In this document: in pieces, positions 34,933-44,209 of the stretch | Numbering within the stretch: position 1 is the stretch's first letter | How the letters are laid out: the number at the start of each line of letters is the position of its first letter | Source of the DNA: Algoriphagus terrigena DSM 22685 | GTDB taxonomy: Bacteria; Bacteroidota; Bacteroidia; Cytophagales; Cyclobacteriaceae | DNA: 64,000 bases | Assembly: GCF_000429445.1 (NCBI RefSeq) | Contig: NZ_KE386904.1 | Span: 1 to 64,000 of the forward strand | Direction: 5' to 3' | Translations under genes and position numbers: made by a program | Notes under the pieces: model-generated | Database searches by the model: none | What the model saw: only the letters and a program-made list of their open reading frames with translations | What the model was told of the DNA's origin: nothing

Positions 34933-36045
34933 TCAATTCTTTAGGCTACTCATGTAGTCCTCTGCCTTTTTTGCCAGATATCTGTTTTCGGAATTAGTCA
35001 ACTCCTTAATTGTCGAGAGGGTTTCTCGGTCATCTATCCCCTGTTCTCTGTACACGTCCAGGATACCCGCGATGATTGGAACTTCCATCCCGGATAATTG
35101 GCCGTTGAGTTTTACCACTACTTCGGGGGAGATTTGCGGTGCATCCTTGAGGAGTTCCACGGCTCTGCTCCTCATTCCAAAATCAAAGGATTGAAAATTA
35201 TCCATCAGCTTGTTTTGGACATCCGTGTAGAACAAATCCTTCGGAACCAAACTGTTTAGGCATTTTTCTGCCAAGCTGTAGTCTGCAGAGCCCATCAAAT
35301 CAAGAACAATTTCCCTGGATTTGGGAAAATCAGAAAGCCTACCGTGCATCAGATCGATCGCCCAAAGTTTATCTTGATAAGGTGCCTCGGTGATCATGGT
35401 CCTTAGAAACTCATCGTTCATCATGTCATTGGTCCACGCTTCTACCTCTGTCTGCGAAGTCCCGTACACCAACTCATAGATCGTGTAGGTAGTATAGGCA
35501 GAGCCTTTGATGACGTATTCCAGTACATCTTTCGACGTAGCACCGCTCACACCGTCGACATTGTAGAGGGAGGCTTTACTTTTTGCGGCGATCTGATTGT
35601 AAGTAAATTGACCCAAGGGAAGACTAGGGTCAGAAAGGAGTTGATTGAGCCTGACGTATTCCTCTTCGGTAAATGGCACATGGTCATCTTTGCTCAAAAA
35701 TTCATTCTCCGGCAGCTCAAACCCCAAATACCTACCGGTTGGATTCCAATAAAGTGTGATGTCGAGCAGCTTGCATTGGTTGTCATAGCATACCCCCGTG
35801 TGTACGCTCCTGGAGTAGTAGACCGGAAATCCGTCTTCAGAGATATATTGATATAAAGTGACGTTTCTTTTTTCCACCTCATCGTAGATCTTTTTTTCGT
35901 TGATCTTGGCGACGGGGAAATTCAGGGTCAGCTCATTTTGATATTTTACATTCTTTAATTCTCTGACAGCATCTGACACCACACCGGAAGATCCGACTAG
36001 GACAATCATCAACATAGAAGCAAATACGGTCAGCTTATGCATCAT
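34933..36045 (-). CDS. Exported protein with a candidate FMN-attachment motif and a helical C-terminus
   Basis: A 370-residue protein with a signal peptide (KLTVFASMLMIVLVGSSGVV). Residues 164-170 read DGVSGAT, matching the DxxSGA(S/T) consensus at which ApbE-type flavin transferases attach FMN to the last Thr (here Thr170). The motif is preceded by a beta-rich part (DITLYWNPTGRYLGFEL) and a CYDNQC pair, and followed by SAYTTYTIYELVYG. Residues about 205-370 are helical repeats, possibly HEAT-like. The start is seven bases after the stop of the FAD oxidoreductase, so they are almost certainly co-translated. An electron-transfer role between the two is inference; I do not recognise the whole protein. 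Confidence 0.75.
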   Translation of the reverse strand: MMHKLTVFASMLMIVLVGSSGVVSDAVRELKNVKYQNELTLNFPVAKINEKKIYDEVEKRNVTLYQYISEDGFPVYYSRSVHTGVCYDNQCKLLDITLYWNPTGRYLGFELPENEFLSKDDHVPFTEEEYVRLNQLLSDPSLPLGQFTYNQIAAKSKASLYNVDGVSGATSKDVLEYVIKGSAYTTYTIYELVYGTSQTEVEAWTNDMMNDEFLRTMITEAPYQDKLWAIDLMHGRLSDFPKSREIVLDLMGSADYSLAEKCLNSLVPKDLFYTDVQNKLMDNFQSFDFGMRSRAVELLKDAPQISPEVVVKLNGQLSGMEVPIIAGILDVYREQGIDDRETLSTIKELTNSENRYLAKKAEDYMSSLKN

Positions 36046-36052
36046 CGGTTTG

Positions 36053-37432
36053 TTAGCCTTTGGAAGTTTTCACGCTCGGAGGCACGATTCCTCCGTGCAT
36101 CTCTATCAGCCTTTTCAGTTCGCCGATGGGCAAGTCGGCCGGAGTTAGATTCTTTTCGATTGCCAGTGCCGCTGCTGCCCCAGCTGCCTGTCCCATTGCC
36201 ATACACGAAGCCTGCACTCTCAGTCCTGAATTTGCCAACTGGTCGCTGCAGATACTTCTCCCCGCCACGATAAAATTTTTGCTCTTCTTGGGTATCAATG
36301 CCCTGAACGGAATCGCGGGGACGATCCCTTCAGCCAGTTGTTCAGGCACGACGCCTTCTGTATTGTGAAGATCGACTGGATAGTAAGAATACGCGATGGA
36401 ATCCGGATATCCCTTGCCGGTGATGTAATCCTCATAGCTTATCCGATACAATCCATCGATTCGATAAGTTTCCCGTATGCCGGCTTCCGTTCTCATGGAT
36501 TCGATCCTTATATTACCCAGTCCTGGCTGTTTTTTCAAAAACCGGAGATGCTTTAGCAGGGATTCCCGTCCTTTGATATTCGCCGAGGTGTGAGTCTCTG
36601 AGGTAGTGGAGTCTGCTCCCTCGATGTGCTGGACATTGTCGCCTTTTTCCTTCAGCAGAGCAATGATATCTCCCCGAAACTCTCCCCGTATCAGCTCTCC
36701 CCGATCGATTGCCATCTCATAAGCGACCTTGAGCCGCTCCAGGTCCAAGCTTTCAAAGTCATACCCGCCGATGGTAAACATCAAGGTGCCGGGCTGGGTC
36801 ACTTTTTCTTTAAAAAGATCATAACCCGCAATGGAAGCGGCGATGGCATTGCCAGAGCAGTCAATGATCTGCTTACACTTGATCTCAGCGCGCACCCCCT
36901 TGCCCACGGTCTCCACGTACCAGTGATTATCCTTAAAATCAAGTGAAGTGGGAGTCTCATAATAGCGGATTTCAACACCTGCTTCCAGGCACTTCTCTTC
37001 GAGCAGCATGGCGTACAGAGACGGATTTATCCGTATCTGGTGCTTCCAATGCTCCCTTCCGTGGGGAATTGAAAAGTTTGGCAGTGAGTCTCCGTTCAGT
37101 TGCACGGCACTTTGAATCAACTCCCATCCTACCCCACTGATGACCTGCTTCCCCCATGCAAAAAATAATCCCGGAAAGGCTACACCCGCGGTAGTAATCG
37201 TCCCTCCCAGCTGACTCTGACATTCAATCAATGTCACCTGATGCCCGGTTCTTCCCGCCTGGATCGCAGCAATGGACCCGGCCGTTCCTCCTCCTATCAC
37301 CAAGATGTCCGTCTCCAGTTTCCGCTGAATGGTTTCATAGGGCTTCGTCAGTACATCGGCCTTCACCAGTCCGCCGCCGGTAAGACCGACCGAAAGTGCG
37401 CCGATTGTCGAAAGAACATCTCGTCTGTTCAT
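36053..37432 (-). CDS. Tat-exported FAD-dependent oxidoreductase (FAD_oxidored family)
   Basis: A 459-residue flavoprotein. MNRRDVLSTIGALSVGLTGG is a twin-arginine signal. The FAD Rossmann motif is ETDILVIGGGTAGSIAAIQA (about residues 40-60) with Glu at IECQSQLGGT. The C-terminus has NFIVAGRSICSDQLANSG and ASCMAMGQAAGAAA, typical of the FAD_oxidored family found in secreted Bacteroidota and Planctomycete enzymes. It heads a two-gene operon with the DGVSGAT protein seven bases downstream. Substrate unknown; a carbohydrate or organic acid oxidised outside the cytoplasm is plausible. Confidence 0.88.
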   Translation of the reverse strand: MNRRDVLSTIGALSVGLTGGGLVKADVLTKPYETIQRKLETDILVIGGGTAGSIAAIQAGRTGHQVTLIECQSQLGGTITTAGVAFPGLFFAWGKQVISGVGWELIQSAVQLNGDSLPNFSIPHGREHWKHQIRINPSLYAMLLEEKCLEAGVEIRYYETPTSLDFKDNHWYVETVGKGVRAEIKCKQIIDCSGNAIAASIAGYDLFKEKVTQPGTLMFTIGGYDFESLDLERLKVAYEMAIDRGELIRGEFRGDIIALLKEKGDNVQHIEGADSTTSETHTSANIKGRESLLKHLRFLKKQPGLGNIRIESMRTEAGIRETYRIDGLYRISYEDYITGKGYPDSIAYSYYPVDLHNTEGVVPEQLAEGIVPAIPFRALIPKKSKNFIVAGRSICSDQLANSGLRVQASCMAMGQAAGAAAALAIEKNLTPADLPIGELKRLIEMHGGIVPPSVKTSKG

Positions 37433-37873
37433 AGGTTTACAATTTGCTTTTCTAAGGTCATAGGAATGCCCTGAATAGTCATCCGTCCCCTTTGGTGAGA
37501 AAGGCCTTCAAATGGGCATTCGATCTTCTACTTGTTGGGTTGAAAAATAGCTATGATTATCCGCTTTCATGCCATTAACCATCCAATCTGCTTCTGTTGG
37601 ATTAAACCCGCACCACGCCTCAGTCTCACGATATACCCATAGGGCAAAATGTCCCTACATGGACAAAATGAGGTCTATACTACCCAAAATGGAGCATCCT
37701 TAGACGCTGCCGTCAGTTCCGTGACTTGCGACCATCTACCAATTTTAAAGCCAAAATCTTCCAAAACGGGGTGAATTGACGCATTTGAGCTGCGCAGGCC
37801 ACCCACTGGAATAGTAGTTGATCAAAAAAAGAAGACAAAAAACCCTCATTGTTTCATTTTGACCAAACCAACT
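37433..37873. promoter_or_regulatory. Divergent control region with three CAAAATG direct repeats
   Basis: This 441-bp gap separates the minus-strand flavin operon from the plus-strand SusCD operon. CAAAATG occurs three times in the same orientation at 37645-37651, 37664-37670 and 37685-37691, spaced 19 and 21 bp, about two helical turns. Such spacing fits tandem binding of one regulator on one DNA face. No strong promoter match is seen close to either start. Confidence 0.45.
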
Positions 37874-40800
37874 ATGAAAAAGCTTTCAGCACTTATTTTT
37901 CTTGCCGGTATGTCTCTGGGCGCTGCCTCGGAGACTTTGGCAGAAAACAATCCGCCAAATTTCCTCCAGGACACGGTGCCGTCGCGGGACACCGTCCCTC
38001 CGCCTTCCGTCTCCACGGAAGAGCTAACAATCACCGGAACAGTCAAGGATCCAGACGGTAATCCTCTGCCCGGCGCAACCATCCAGATCAAAGGAACCGA
38101 GACTGGAACTATCTCCGACGATTCTGGAAAATACACCATCCAAATACCAGCAGACCAATCAGATGTCGTGCTGGTATTTTCTTTTTTGGGCTTTCAGCCA
38201 AAGGAAATCAACGTGGACAACCAGACGACGATAGACGTGAGTCTGTCAAGTGATGATCAGGAACTGGAGGAAGTGGTGGTAATCGGCTATGGTTCCACGC
38301 GAAGGGCAGACCTCACCGGTGCGGTCGCGCAGGTGAACTCAGACGAACTGAATGCTTTCCCAACTTCCAACGTACTCCAGTCCCTCAACGGGCGGGCTCC
38401 AGGGGTCCAGGTGATCCAGAACAACGGTGCACCCGGCGGCGGGGTTTCGGTCAGGATCCGAGGTGCAAATTCCATCCAGGGAGACAATGATCCGCTCTAT
38501 GTGATCGACGGCTTCCCCTTTTCGGGCAATCCCACCAACCTCAACAATTCCGATATCGCAAGTATCGAAATCCTTAAAGATGCATCAGCCACCGCGATCT
38601 ACGGTTCGAGAGGTGCAAATGGAGTGGTTCTGATCACGACCAAAAACGGCAGCGGCGCAGGGACCGTGGTGGAGTTTGACGCTGCATACAGCGTACAAAG
38701 TCTCAGGAAAAAGCTGGACCTGATGAATGGGAACCAATATGCCCAGCTGATGAATATCCAGGCGGTAAATGACGGAGTCGACCCGTATTTCACAGACGCC
38801 GAGGTCAACAGTTTCGGTGAAGGGACCGACTGGCAGGATGAGATTTTTCAAAATGCTCCGATCAAAAACACGTCTCTGAGTGTCTCAGGTGGCGGAGAAA
38901 ACACCCAGTTTCTCGTCGGAGGAAGTATCTATCAGCAGGACGGAATCATCAAGGGCTCCGACTATGACAGATACTCGATCAGAACCAATGTCAATCATAA
39001 GATCAGCGAAAAGTTCAAGTTGGACTTCAACAGTACTTTGACCAAACTGGTGACGTCCCGGAGAGACAGCGAGGGTGGATCAAGAGGCGCGAGTATGATC
39101 GGGGCAGCGTTGGTGGCTTCACCGCTTTCAAATCCCTATGATGCCGACGGTTCGATCAACAATCTGGCAGACGACTTCCCTTTTATCTCGCCCGACATCG
39201 TCAATCCACTCTATTTCATCAACGAGCAATCGAACGTCATCAACGCAAACGTAACGCTCGTCAACGCTGCCATGAGCTATAATCCCATTCCGGAACTGAC
39301 CATCAAAGTAAGCGGAGGCATTGAAAACAGGGACGACAGGACCGACAGCTACCGAAGCACCAAATTCCTCAACAGCGACGGAAATGCAAGTGTCACCACC
39401 AGCCAGTATCTCAGCCGTCTGAACGAGAATACAATTACTTATGCAAAGGTGTTTAATGAAAAGCACGATTTGAACGTGTTGGCAGGCTTTACCTATCAGG
39501 ATTTTACCACGAAATATCTCGCCGGAAGTGGTGCGGGATTTTTGAGTGACCTCTATGAAACAGACAACCTGGGAGCTGCGGAAACGCCCGGAATCCCAAC
39601 CTCAGGCTATTCGAATTCAGTCTTGCTCTCCTATCTGGGCAGAGTCAACTACGGCTTTGACAACAGGTATCTTTTCACAGCTTCATTCCGCGCGGATGGC
39701 TCATCGCGCTACAGCGAAGGAAATAAATGGGGATACTTTCCCTCGGGAGCTATCGCCTGGAAAGTCTCGGAAGAGAATTTCATGAAGTCACAGGAGTCCA
39801 TCTCCACCTTGAAGATCCGCAGCAGTTGGGGACTGACAGGCTCTCAGGCGATTGATCCTTATGCTACGCTGAACAGACTTTTCCCCGGCTACACCGTCTT
39901 CGGGGATGAATTGTACAATTTCCTTGCGCCGGGCTCCACCCTTCCCGGAGACTTGAAGTGGGAAACCACCGAGCAATTTGACTTGGGGTTTGATCTCGGT
40001 CTCTGGAAGGATCGTATTGTAGTGGGCTTTGACTACTACATCAAGACCACCGACGATCTGCTCAGCACGGTTCGCCTGCCAAGTTCTTTTGGCTACACGA
40101 CCACGATAGACAATGTGGGGTCAATAGAGAACAAAGGCGTAGAATTGAGCCTTTTTGCACAGGTTTTCTCATCGGACTTCCGATGGAGCTTAGACGGAAA
40201 TCTATCGTTCAACCGCAACCAAGTCCTGAGCTTGAATGACGGCCAACCTATCCTTACCAATTTCATCAACGTGATCACGGTAGCGGATAATTTCTCCATT
40301 ATGGAAGAAGGAAGACCTCTGGGACAGTTTTGGGGGTATCAGGAGGATGGCTACACCGAGACGGGCGCGATCAAATACAGGGATTTGAACAGCGACGGTG
40401 AAATCTCCGAAGCGGACAAAACCTATATCGGAGATCCAAACCCGGATTTTTTCTACGGGTTCAACTCCAACATGGGTTACAAAGGCTTCCAACTTGATCT
40501 TTTCTTCCAAGGAAGTAAAGGAAACGACCTAATGAACGTCAGCGCAATCTCCAGCACGATGGACTATGGGCAGGGATTAAACATGCCGGAAGAGGTGCTT
40601 TTGGATCACTGGACGCCTCAAAATACCGATGCGAAGTATCCGAAAATCAGCAGAAACTCCAATACCCGGGTGTCAGATCGCTTCGTGGAAGACGGCTCAT
40701 ATCTGAGGTTAAAAAACATCCTGTTGGCCTATAATTTCCCTCTCAAAAATTCCCAGGAAAAATTCCTCCAAAGCCTTCGAATCTATGCGAGTGGACAGAA

Positions 40801-40936
40801 TCTGCTCACATTCACGAATTACTCCTGGTGGGATCCCGAGGTGAACAGCAAAGGCGCGGACAACAGCATGGGGATTGATCACTTCAGCTATCCGATTCCG
40901 AAGTCTTACACGATTGGTCTAAACGCAACTTTTTAA
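37874..40936 (+). CDS. SusC/RagA-family TonB-dependent receptor (second pair)
   Basis: A 1,020-residue receptor starting at MKKLSALIFLAGMSLGAAS, a clear signal peptide; five codons upstream of this ATG begin with TTG and are unlikely to be used. A short Pro/Thr linker leads to the regulatory-like domain (ITGTVKDPDGNPLPGATIQ), then LEEVVVIGYGSTRR, the plug (VRIRGANSI, LYVIDGFPF, IEILKDASATAIYGS) and a barrel ending PKSYTIGLNATF. It imports a ligand with the SusD-like protein 18 bp downstream. It differs clearly from the 28.6-31.7 kb receptor, so the two pairs probably take different substrates. Confidence 0.95.
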   Translation: MKKLSALIFLAGMSLGAASETLAENNPPNFLQDTVPSRDTVPPPSVSTEELTITGTVKDPDGNPLPGATIQIKGTETGTISDDSGKYTIQIPADQSDVVLVFSFLGFQPKEINVDNQTTIDVSLSSDDQELEEVVVIGYGSTRRADLTGAVAQVNSDELNAFPTSNVLQSLNGRAPGVQVIQNNGAPGGGVSVRIRGANSIQGDNDPLYVIDGFPFSGNPTNLNNSDIASIEILKDASATAIYGSRGANGVVLITTKNGSGAGTVVEFDAAYSVQSLRKKLDLMNGNQYAQLMNIQAVNDGVDPYFTDAEVNSFGEGTDWQDEIFQNAPIKNTSLSVSGGGENTQFLVGGSIYQQDGIIKGSDYDRYSIRTNVNHKISEKFKLDFNSTLTKLVTSRRDSEGGSRGASMIGAALVASPLSNPYDADGSINNLADDFPFISPDIVNPLYFINEQSNVINANVTLVNAAMSYNPIPELTIKVSGGIENRDDRTDSYRSTKFLNSDGNASVTTSQYLSRLNENTITYAKVFNEKHDLNVLAGFTYQDFTTKYLAGSGAGFLSDLYETDNLGAAETPGIPTSGYSNSVLLSYLGRVNYGFDNRYLFTASFRADGSSRYSEGNKWGYFPSGAIAWKVSEENFMKSQESISTLKIRSSWGLTGSQAIDPYATLNRLFPGYTVFGDELYNFLAPGSTLPGDLKWETTEQFDLGFDLGLWKDRIVVGFDYYIKTTDDLLSTVRLPSSFGYTTTIDNVGSIENKGVELSLFAQVFSSDFRWSLDGNLSFNRNQVLSLNDGQPILTNFINVITVADNFSIMEEGRPLGQFWGYQEDGYTETGAIKYRDLNSDGEISEADKTYIGDPNPDFFYGFNSNMGYKGFQLDLFFQGSKGNDLMNVSAISSTMDYGQGLNMPEEVLLDHWTPQNTDAKYPKISRNSNTRVSDRFVEDGSYLRLKNILLAYNFPLKNSQEKFLQSLRIYASGQNLLTFTNYSWWDPEVNSKGADNSMGIDHFSYPIPKSYTIGLNATF

Positions 40937-40954
40937 CCCGAAAAGAACCACACC

Positions 40955-42418
40955 ATGAAAACGTCTAACAACAGTCAATCAATAAAACACAAACTCCTGA
41001 TAGCCGGATTTTTAGCTCTGGGAGGTATCGTAAGTTCTTGTGAAAATGTACTTGAGGAAGAACCAAAAACAATCGTCTCGGAGAACTTCTATCAAAGCAA
41101 ATCAGACTTTGAAGCAGCGACGAATGCGATCTATTTCCCCCTGCGAATGGTAAGATCGGAGCAGGTAGCCGTGCTCAGCGCCCACACAGACTGGGGATAT
41201 GGACGCGGCAGCCGTGCGCAGTACAACGACTTTGAGGGATTCAATCCCACCAACATCAACGCTGCAGCAGCCCGGTGGAACAGCTTCTATCAGGGAATCC
41301 GGAATGCAAATATTGTCATCGAAAAAGCACCGCTCAGTGAGGAGTTGACGGAGGAAGAACGGAATCTTTTCCTGGCGGAAGCCAAATTCCTGAGAGCGCT
41401 CACCTACTTTGATCTGGTGAGAAACTGGGGAGGAGTTCCGCTCCGCACCGAGCTCAATATCGCCGAAAAGGATGTACCCAAAAGCAGTCCTGAAGAAGTC
41501 TATGAGCTCATCCTTGCGGATCTGGCTGAAGCGGAGATGAATCTTCCGCTCACGGCGGCGGAACCCGGAAGACCAACCCAATGGGCGGCAAAAACCTTGT
41601 TGGCCGACGTGTACCTACAGCTGGCGGACTATCCGATGGCGAAGATGAAAGCTCAAGACGTGCTGGATGCAGCCGAATTCCAATTGGTGAAGATCACCTC
41701 TGTGAATGATATCCGGGAGAAGATCTTCGGAGCAGCCTTGATCACCTCTACGGAGGAAATTTTCTCCTTCAAGTTTGCAAGGCAGACAGGTCAAGGCAAT
41801 GGTCTTCCTTGGATCATGAACCATCCCAGTACTGGATTGTACAATTTCGGCGGGGCCTATGCGCACTACGGAGATGCTACCAATCCCTTTCACAAGGAGT
41901 GGGCAGACGGAGATCTGAGAAAAGGCCTTTGGCAGATTGTCAACTTCGGGCTGGGCGATTCTACGATCGTGAACGGCAAATACGCAGAGTCACAGGCGGT
42001 GGACAATACAGGTGCAGGGAATGATCTGCCGGTGTACCGGTACCCGGAACTGCTGCTAATCTACGCCGAGGCGTCGGCTCGTGTCGATGGCGTGACGGAG
42101 GCAAATCTTGAAGCGGTAAATCAAGTTAGACGCCGGGCTTATGGGCTGGATCCGATGATTCCATCTGAGACGGATTTTGTGATGACAGACCTGACAGTTG
42201 AAGCCTTTTTGGATCTGATTCTCCAGGAAAAAGCCTACGAAACCCAGTTTGAAGGGAAGCGCTGGCTAGATCTGAAAAGAACGGGACGGGCAGAAGAATT
42301 TGTCATGAAAAACAAAGGGATTACCATCTCAGAAATACACTATCTATGGCCTATTCCTCTGGAAGAGTTGAACTTCAACGAAGCGATGGATCAAAGCGAT
42401 CAGAATCCGGGGTACTAA
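40955..42418 (+). CDS. SusD/RagB-family nutrient-binding lipoprotein (second pair)
   Basis: A 487-residue lipoprotein with lipobox IVSSC (Cys29). Family marks are NVLEEEPKTIVSENFYQS, LAEAKFLRALTYFDLVRNWGG, WAAKTLLADVYLQLADY, LLIYAEASAR, EAVNQVRRRAYG, EKAYETQFEGKRWLDLKR and the end LWPIPLEELN...QNPGY, the usual SusD C-terminus. Eighteen bp separate it from the SusC partner, and an intrinsic terminator follows. No degradative enzyme is next to it. Confidence 0.93.
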   Translation: MKTSNNSQSIKHKLLIAGFLALGGIVSSCENVLEEEPKTIVSENFYQSKSDFEAATNAIYFPLRMVRSEQVAVLSAHTDWGYGRGSRAQYNDFEGFNPTNINAAAARWNSFYQGIRNANIVIEKAPLSEELTEEERNLFLAEAKFLRALTYFDLVRNWGGVPLRTELNIAEKDVPKSSPEEVYELILADLAEAEMNLPLTAAEPGRPTQWAAKTLLADVYLQLADYPMAKMKAQDVLDAAEFQLVKITSVNDIREKIFGAALITSTEEIFSFKFARQTGQGNGLPWIMNHPSTGLYNFGGAYAHYGDATNPFHKEWADGDLRKGLWQIVNFGLGDSTIVNGKYAESQAVDNTGAGNDLPVYRYPELLLIYAEASARVDGVTEANLEAVNQVRRRAYGLDPMIPSETDFVMTDLTVEAFLDLILQEKAYETQFEGKRWLDLKRTGRAEEFVMKNKGITISEIHYLWPIPLEELNFNEAMDQSDQNPGY

Positions 42419-42452
42419 GTTATCCTGATCTTTGTGGTCCCTGACCTACCTG

Positions 42453-42487
42453 GGCAAAGTCTTTTCCGAAGGGCTTTGCCTTTTTTT
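42453..42487 (+). terminator. Rho-independent terminator after the second SusCD operon
   Basis: GGCAAAG pairs with CTTTGCC around a 14-base loop and is followed directly by seven T. It lies 35 bases after the SusD stop. Confidence 0.9.
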
Positions 42488-42544
42488 ATCGGTAAGGACA
42501 GAGCGGGCAGATTTTGCTGTCATTCAAAAAATAAAAAAGTGATT

Positions 42545-42964
42545 CTACCCAAAATTCTCATTAACCACCTTCCAAAAAGCCTCCGAGGTCAAAGGTTTAT
42601 TTACAAATTCCTTCACCACGGGTATCTGGGCTGCTCTTTCTATATCATCGGGATTATTGCTAGTCGACAGCATCACCACAATGGACCGATCAAGAATTTC
42701 CTGAGAGAGTTCATCGTATTTGACCAGAAAATCCCAGCCGTTCATTCCCGGCATATGGATATCCAGAAAGATAATACCCGGCTGAGGGAGCTCCGCATAA
42801 TCTCCCTTGCTAAGCAAAAAGTCAAGCCCCTCTTCGGCTGATTTCACGGATTGAATATGCACTCCAGTGGACTCTTCCTCCAAGATTATCGTGTGATAGA
42901 AGTTAGTGGCTTCATCATCGTCAATAAGCAAAACACACTCTAACTGTTGGATTTTCTCTCTCAT
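42545..42964 (-). CDS. Single-domain response regulator
   Basis: A 139-residue stand-alone receiver. Acidic pocket Asp15-17 (LLIDDDE), phospho-acceptor Asp68 in FLDIHMPGMNG, Ser/Thr switch in MLSTS and Lys in NKPLT are all present. No output domain is attached, so it probably works by protein contact or as a phosphate shuttle, as in Rcp1-type regulators. It is the third gene of a set with an ethylene-receptor-like membrane protein and a histidine kinase, 87 bp after the kinase. Confidence 0.92.
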   Translation of the reverse strand: MREKIQQLECVLLIDDDEATNFYHTIILEEESTGVHIQSVKSAEEGLDFLLSKGDYAELPQPGIIFLDIHMPGMNGWDFLVKYDELSQEILDRSIVVMLSTSNNPDDIERAAQIPVVKEFVNKPLTSEAFWKVVNENFG

Positions 42965-43015
42965 AGGATTATAATTTTCTTTCGATGGCCATAGGAAATC
43001 TCGCCAGACTCACAG

Positions 43016-43038
43016 TCAAGCGATTGTATGACGCTTGA
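43016..43038. other. Stem-loop between kinase and response regulator genes
   Basis: TCAAGCG and CGCTTGA form a perfect 7-bp stem with a 9-base loop, about 15 bases after the kinase stop codon. No T-run follows. It could set the relative expression or RNA stability of the two genes. Confidence 0.4.
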
Positions 43039-43051
43039 GTCCTGCTCGATT

Positions 43052-44209
43052 TCATTTGATTTTCGTCAAGGTAAAGTAAAATGCACTGCCCTGGTTTTTT
43101 TTGGAGTCGATCCAGATTTTCCCTCCGTGTAGTTCCACGATCTTACGACAATATGCCAAGCCCAACCCCATCCCTTCGTATTGCTCAGTTGGATGAAGGC
43201 GCTGGAAAATAAAGAATATTTTCTCGTAGTCGGTTTGATCTATTCCTATTCCATTGTCTCTGACGCAAAATTCAATATGCGACCCAATGTCCTTTGCAGA
43301 CAATTCAATCACGGGTAAGACACTTTTGTCACTGAATTTCAACCCGTTGCTGATCAAATTTTGAAAAAGCATGCGCAACTCTACCGGATTTCCCAACACG
43401 ACCGGTAGCTCATTTACTTTAATGGTGCCCTTGGAAGCTTTCAGACTTGAATCAAAATCCAATACAATGTTATTTACCAACTCATGGCAATTCACGGGTT
43501 GGGTCTCCCGCTTAATGCCTATTCTGCTAAATTCCAGCAACCCTCTGATCAAAGTTGTCATCCTGCTGGTGGCAGATGTTACATAGTCCAGCATTCGCTT
43601 TCCCTGATCGTCAAAGTTTGGATAGTACTTTTTGGCGATCAGTTGAGTCATGTTGCCGATCGTGCGAAGCGGCTCTTGCAGGTCATGGCTGGCGATGCTC
43701 GTAAACCGTTCCAGTTCCCGGTTTTTGACCACCAAGTCCGCATTCAACTTTTCAAGCTGGACTTTCTTTTCGGACAGTTCATCCTGCTTGGCGTCCAACT
43801 CTTTCAACTTTTCCAGCAGAGTATTTGAACGCTCTGAAAGCTGCGCATTGATGCCTTCCAAACTCGAAAAACTACTTTTTGCTAGAAAAACAAGCGTCAC
43901 GCAAGTCCAGATAACCACAAGCGCTATCACGGCATTTATTCCTGATAGATTGTCGGCCGTGGTGGTGAATACGTTGGTCCGTATTGCCGCTACAATCGTC
44001 AGAACCGTGCAAACTGCCGCGGTATAGATACTCGCAAATTTGCCTGGCAGAAGCCAACTATATAAGATCACTACCGAATACATTCCGGCTACCGCCACCG
44101 TACTGCTCGTATTCAGATCCACGATGAACACCACGCTGGTGATCAAGGTCGCCATGAAAACCAAGACGGCATTCTGAAAAAGTAGCATTGATCTTCCCCG
44201 GGTATCCAT
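43052..44209 (-). CDS. Membrane sensor histidine kinase
   Basis: A 385-residue kinase. Residues about 10-112 hold about four membrane helices with short loops and no large periplasmic domain. A coiled coil (about 113-168) leads to HisKA with His175 in SIASHDLQEPL, then the ATPase: N box NLISNGLKFSD, G1 DNGIGID, F box IFFIFQRLHP and G2 GMGLGL. Its ATG overlaps the stop of the preceding ethylene-receptor-like gene by one base (TAATG), a sign of coupled translation and probable complex formation. The kinase lacks its own known sensor domain, so the neighbour may supply the signal. Likely partner: the receiver gene downstream. Confidence 0.93.
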   Translation of the reverse strand: MDTRGRSMLLFQNAVLVFMATLITSVVFIVDLNTSSTVAVAGMYSVVILYSWLLPGKFASIYTAAVCTVLTIVAAIRTNVFTTTADNLSGINAVIALVVIWTCVTLVFLAKSSFSSLEGINAQLSERSNTLLEKLKELDAKQDELSEKKVQLEKLNADLVVKNRELERFTSIASHDLQEPLRTIGNMTQLIAKKYYPNFDDQGKRMLDYVTSATSRMTTLIRGLLEFSRIGIKRETQPVNCHELVNNIVLDFDSSLKASKGTIKVNELPVVLGNPVELRMLFQNLISNGLKFSDKSVLPVIELSAKDIGSHIEFCVRDNGIGIDQTDYEKIFFIFQRLHPTEQYEGMGLGLAYCRKIVELHGGKIWIDSKKNQGSAFYFTLTKIK

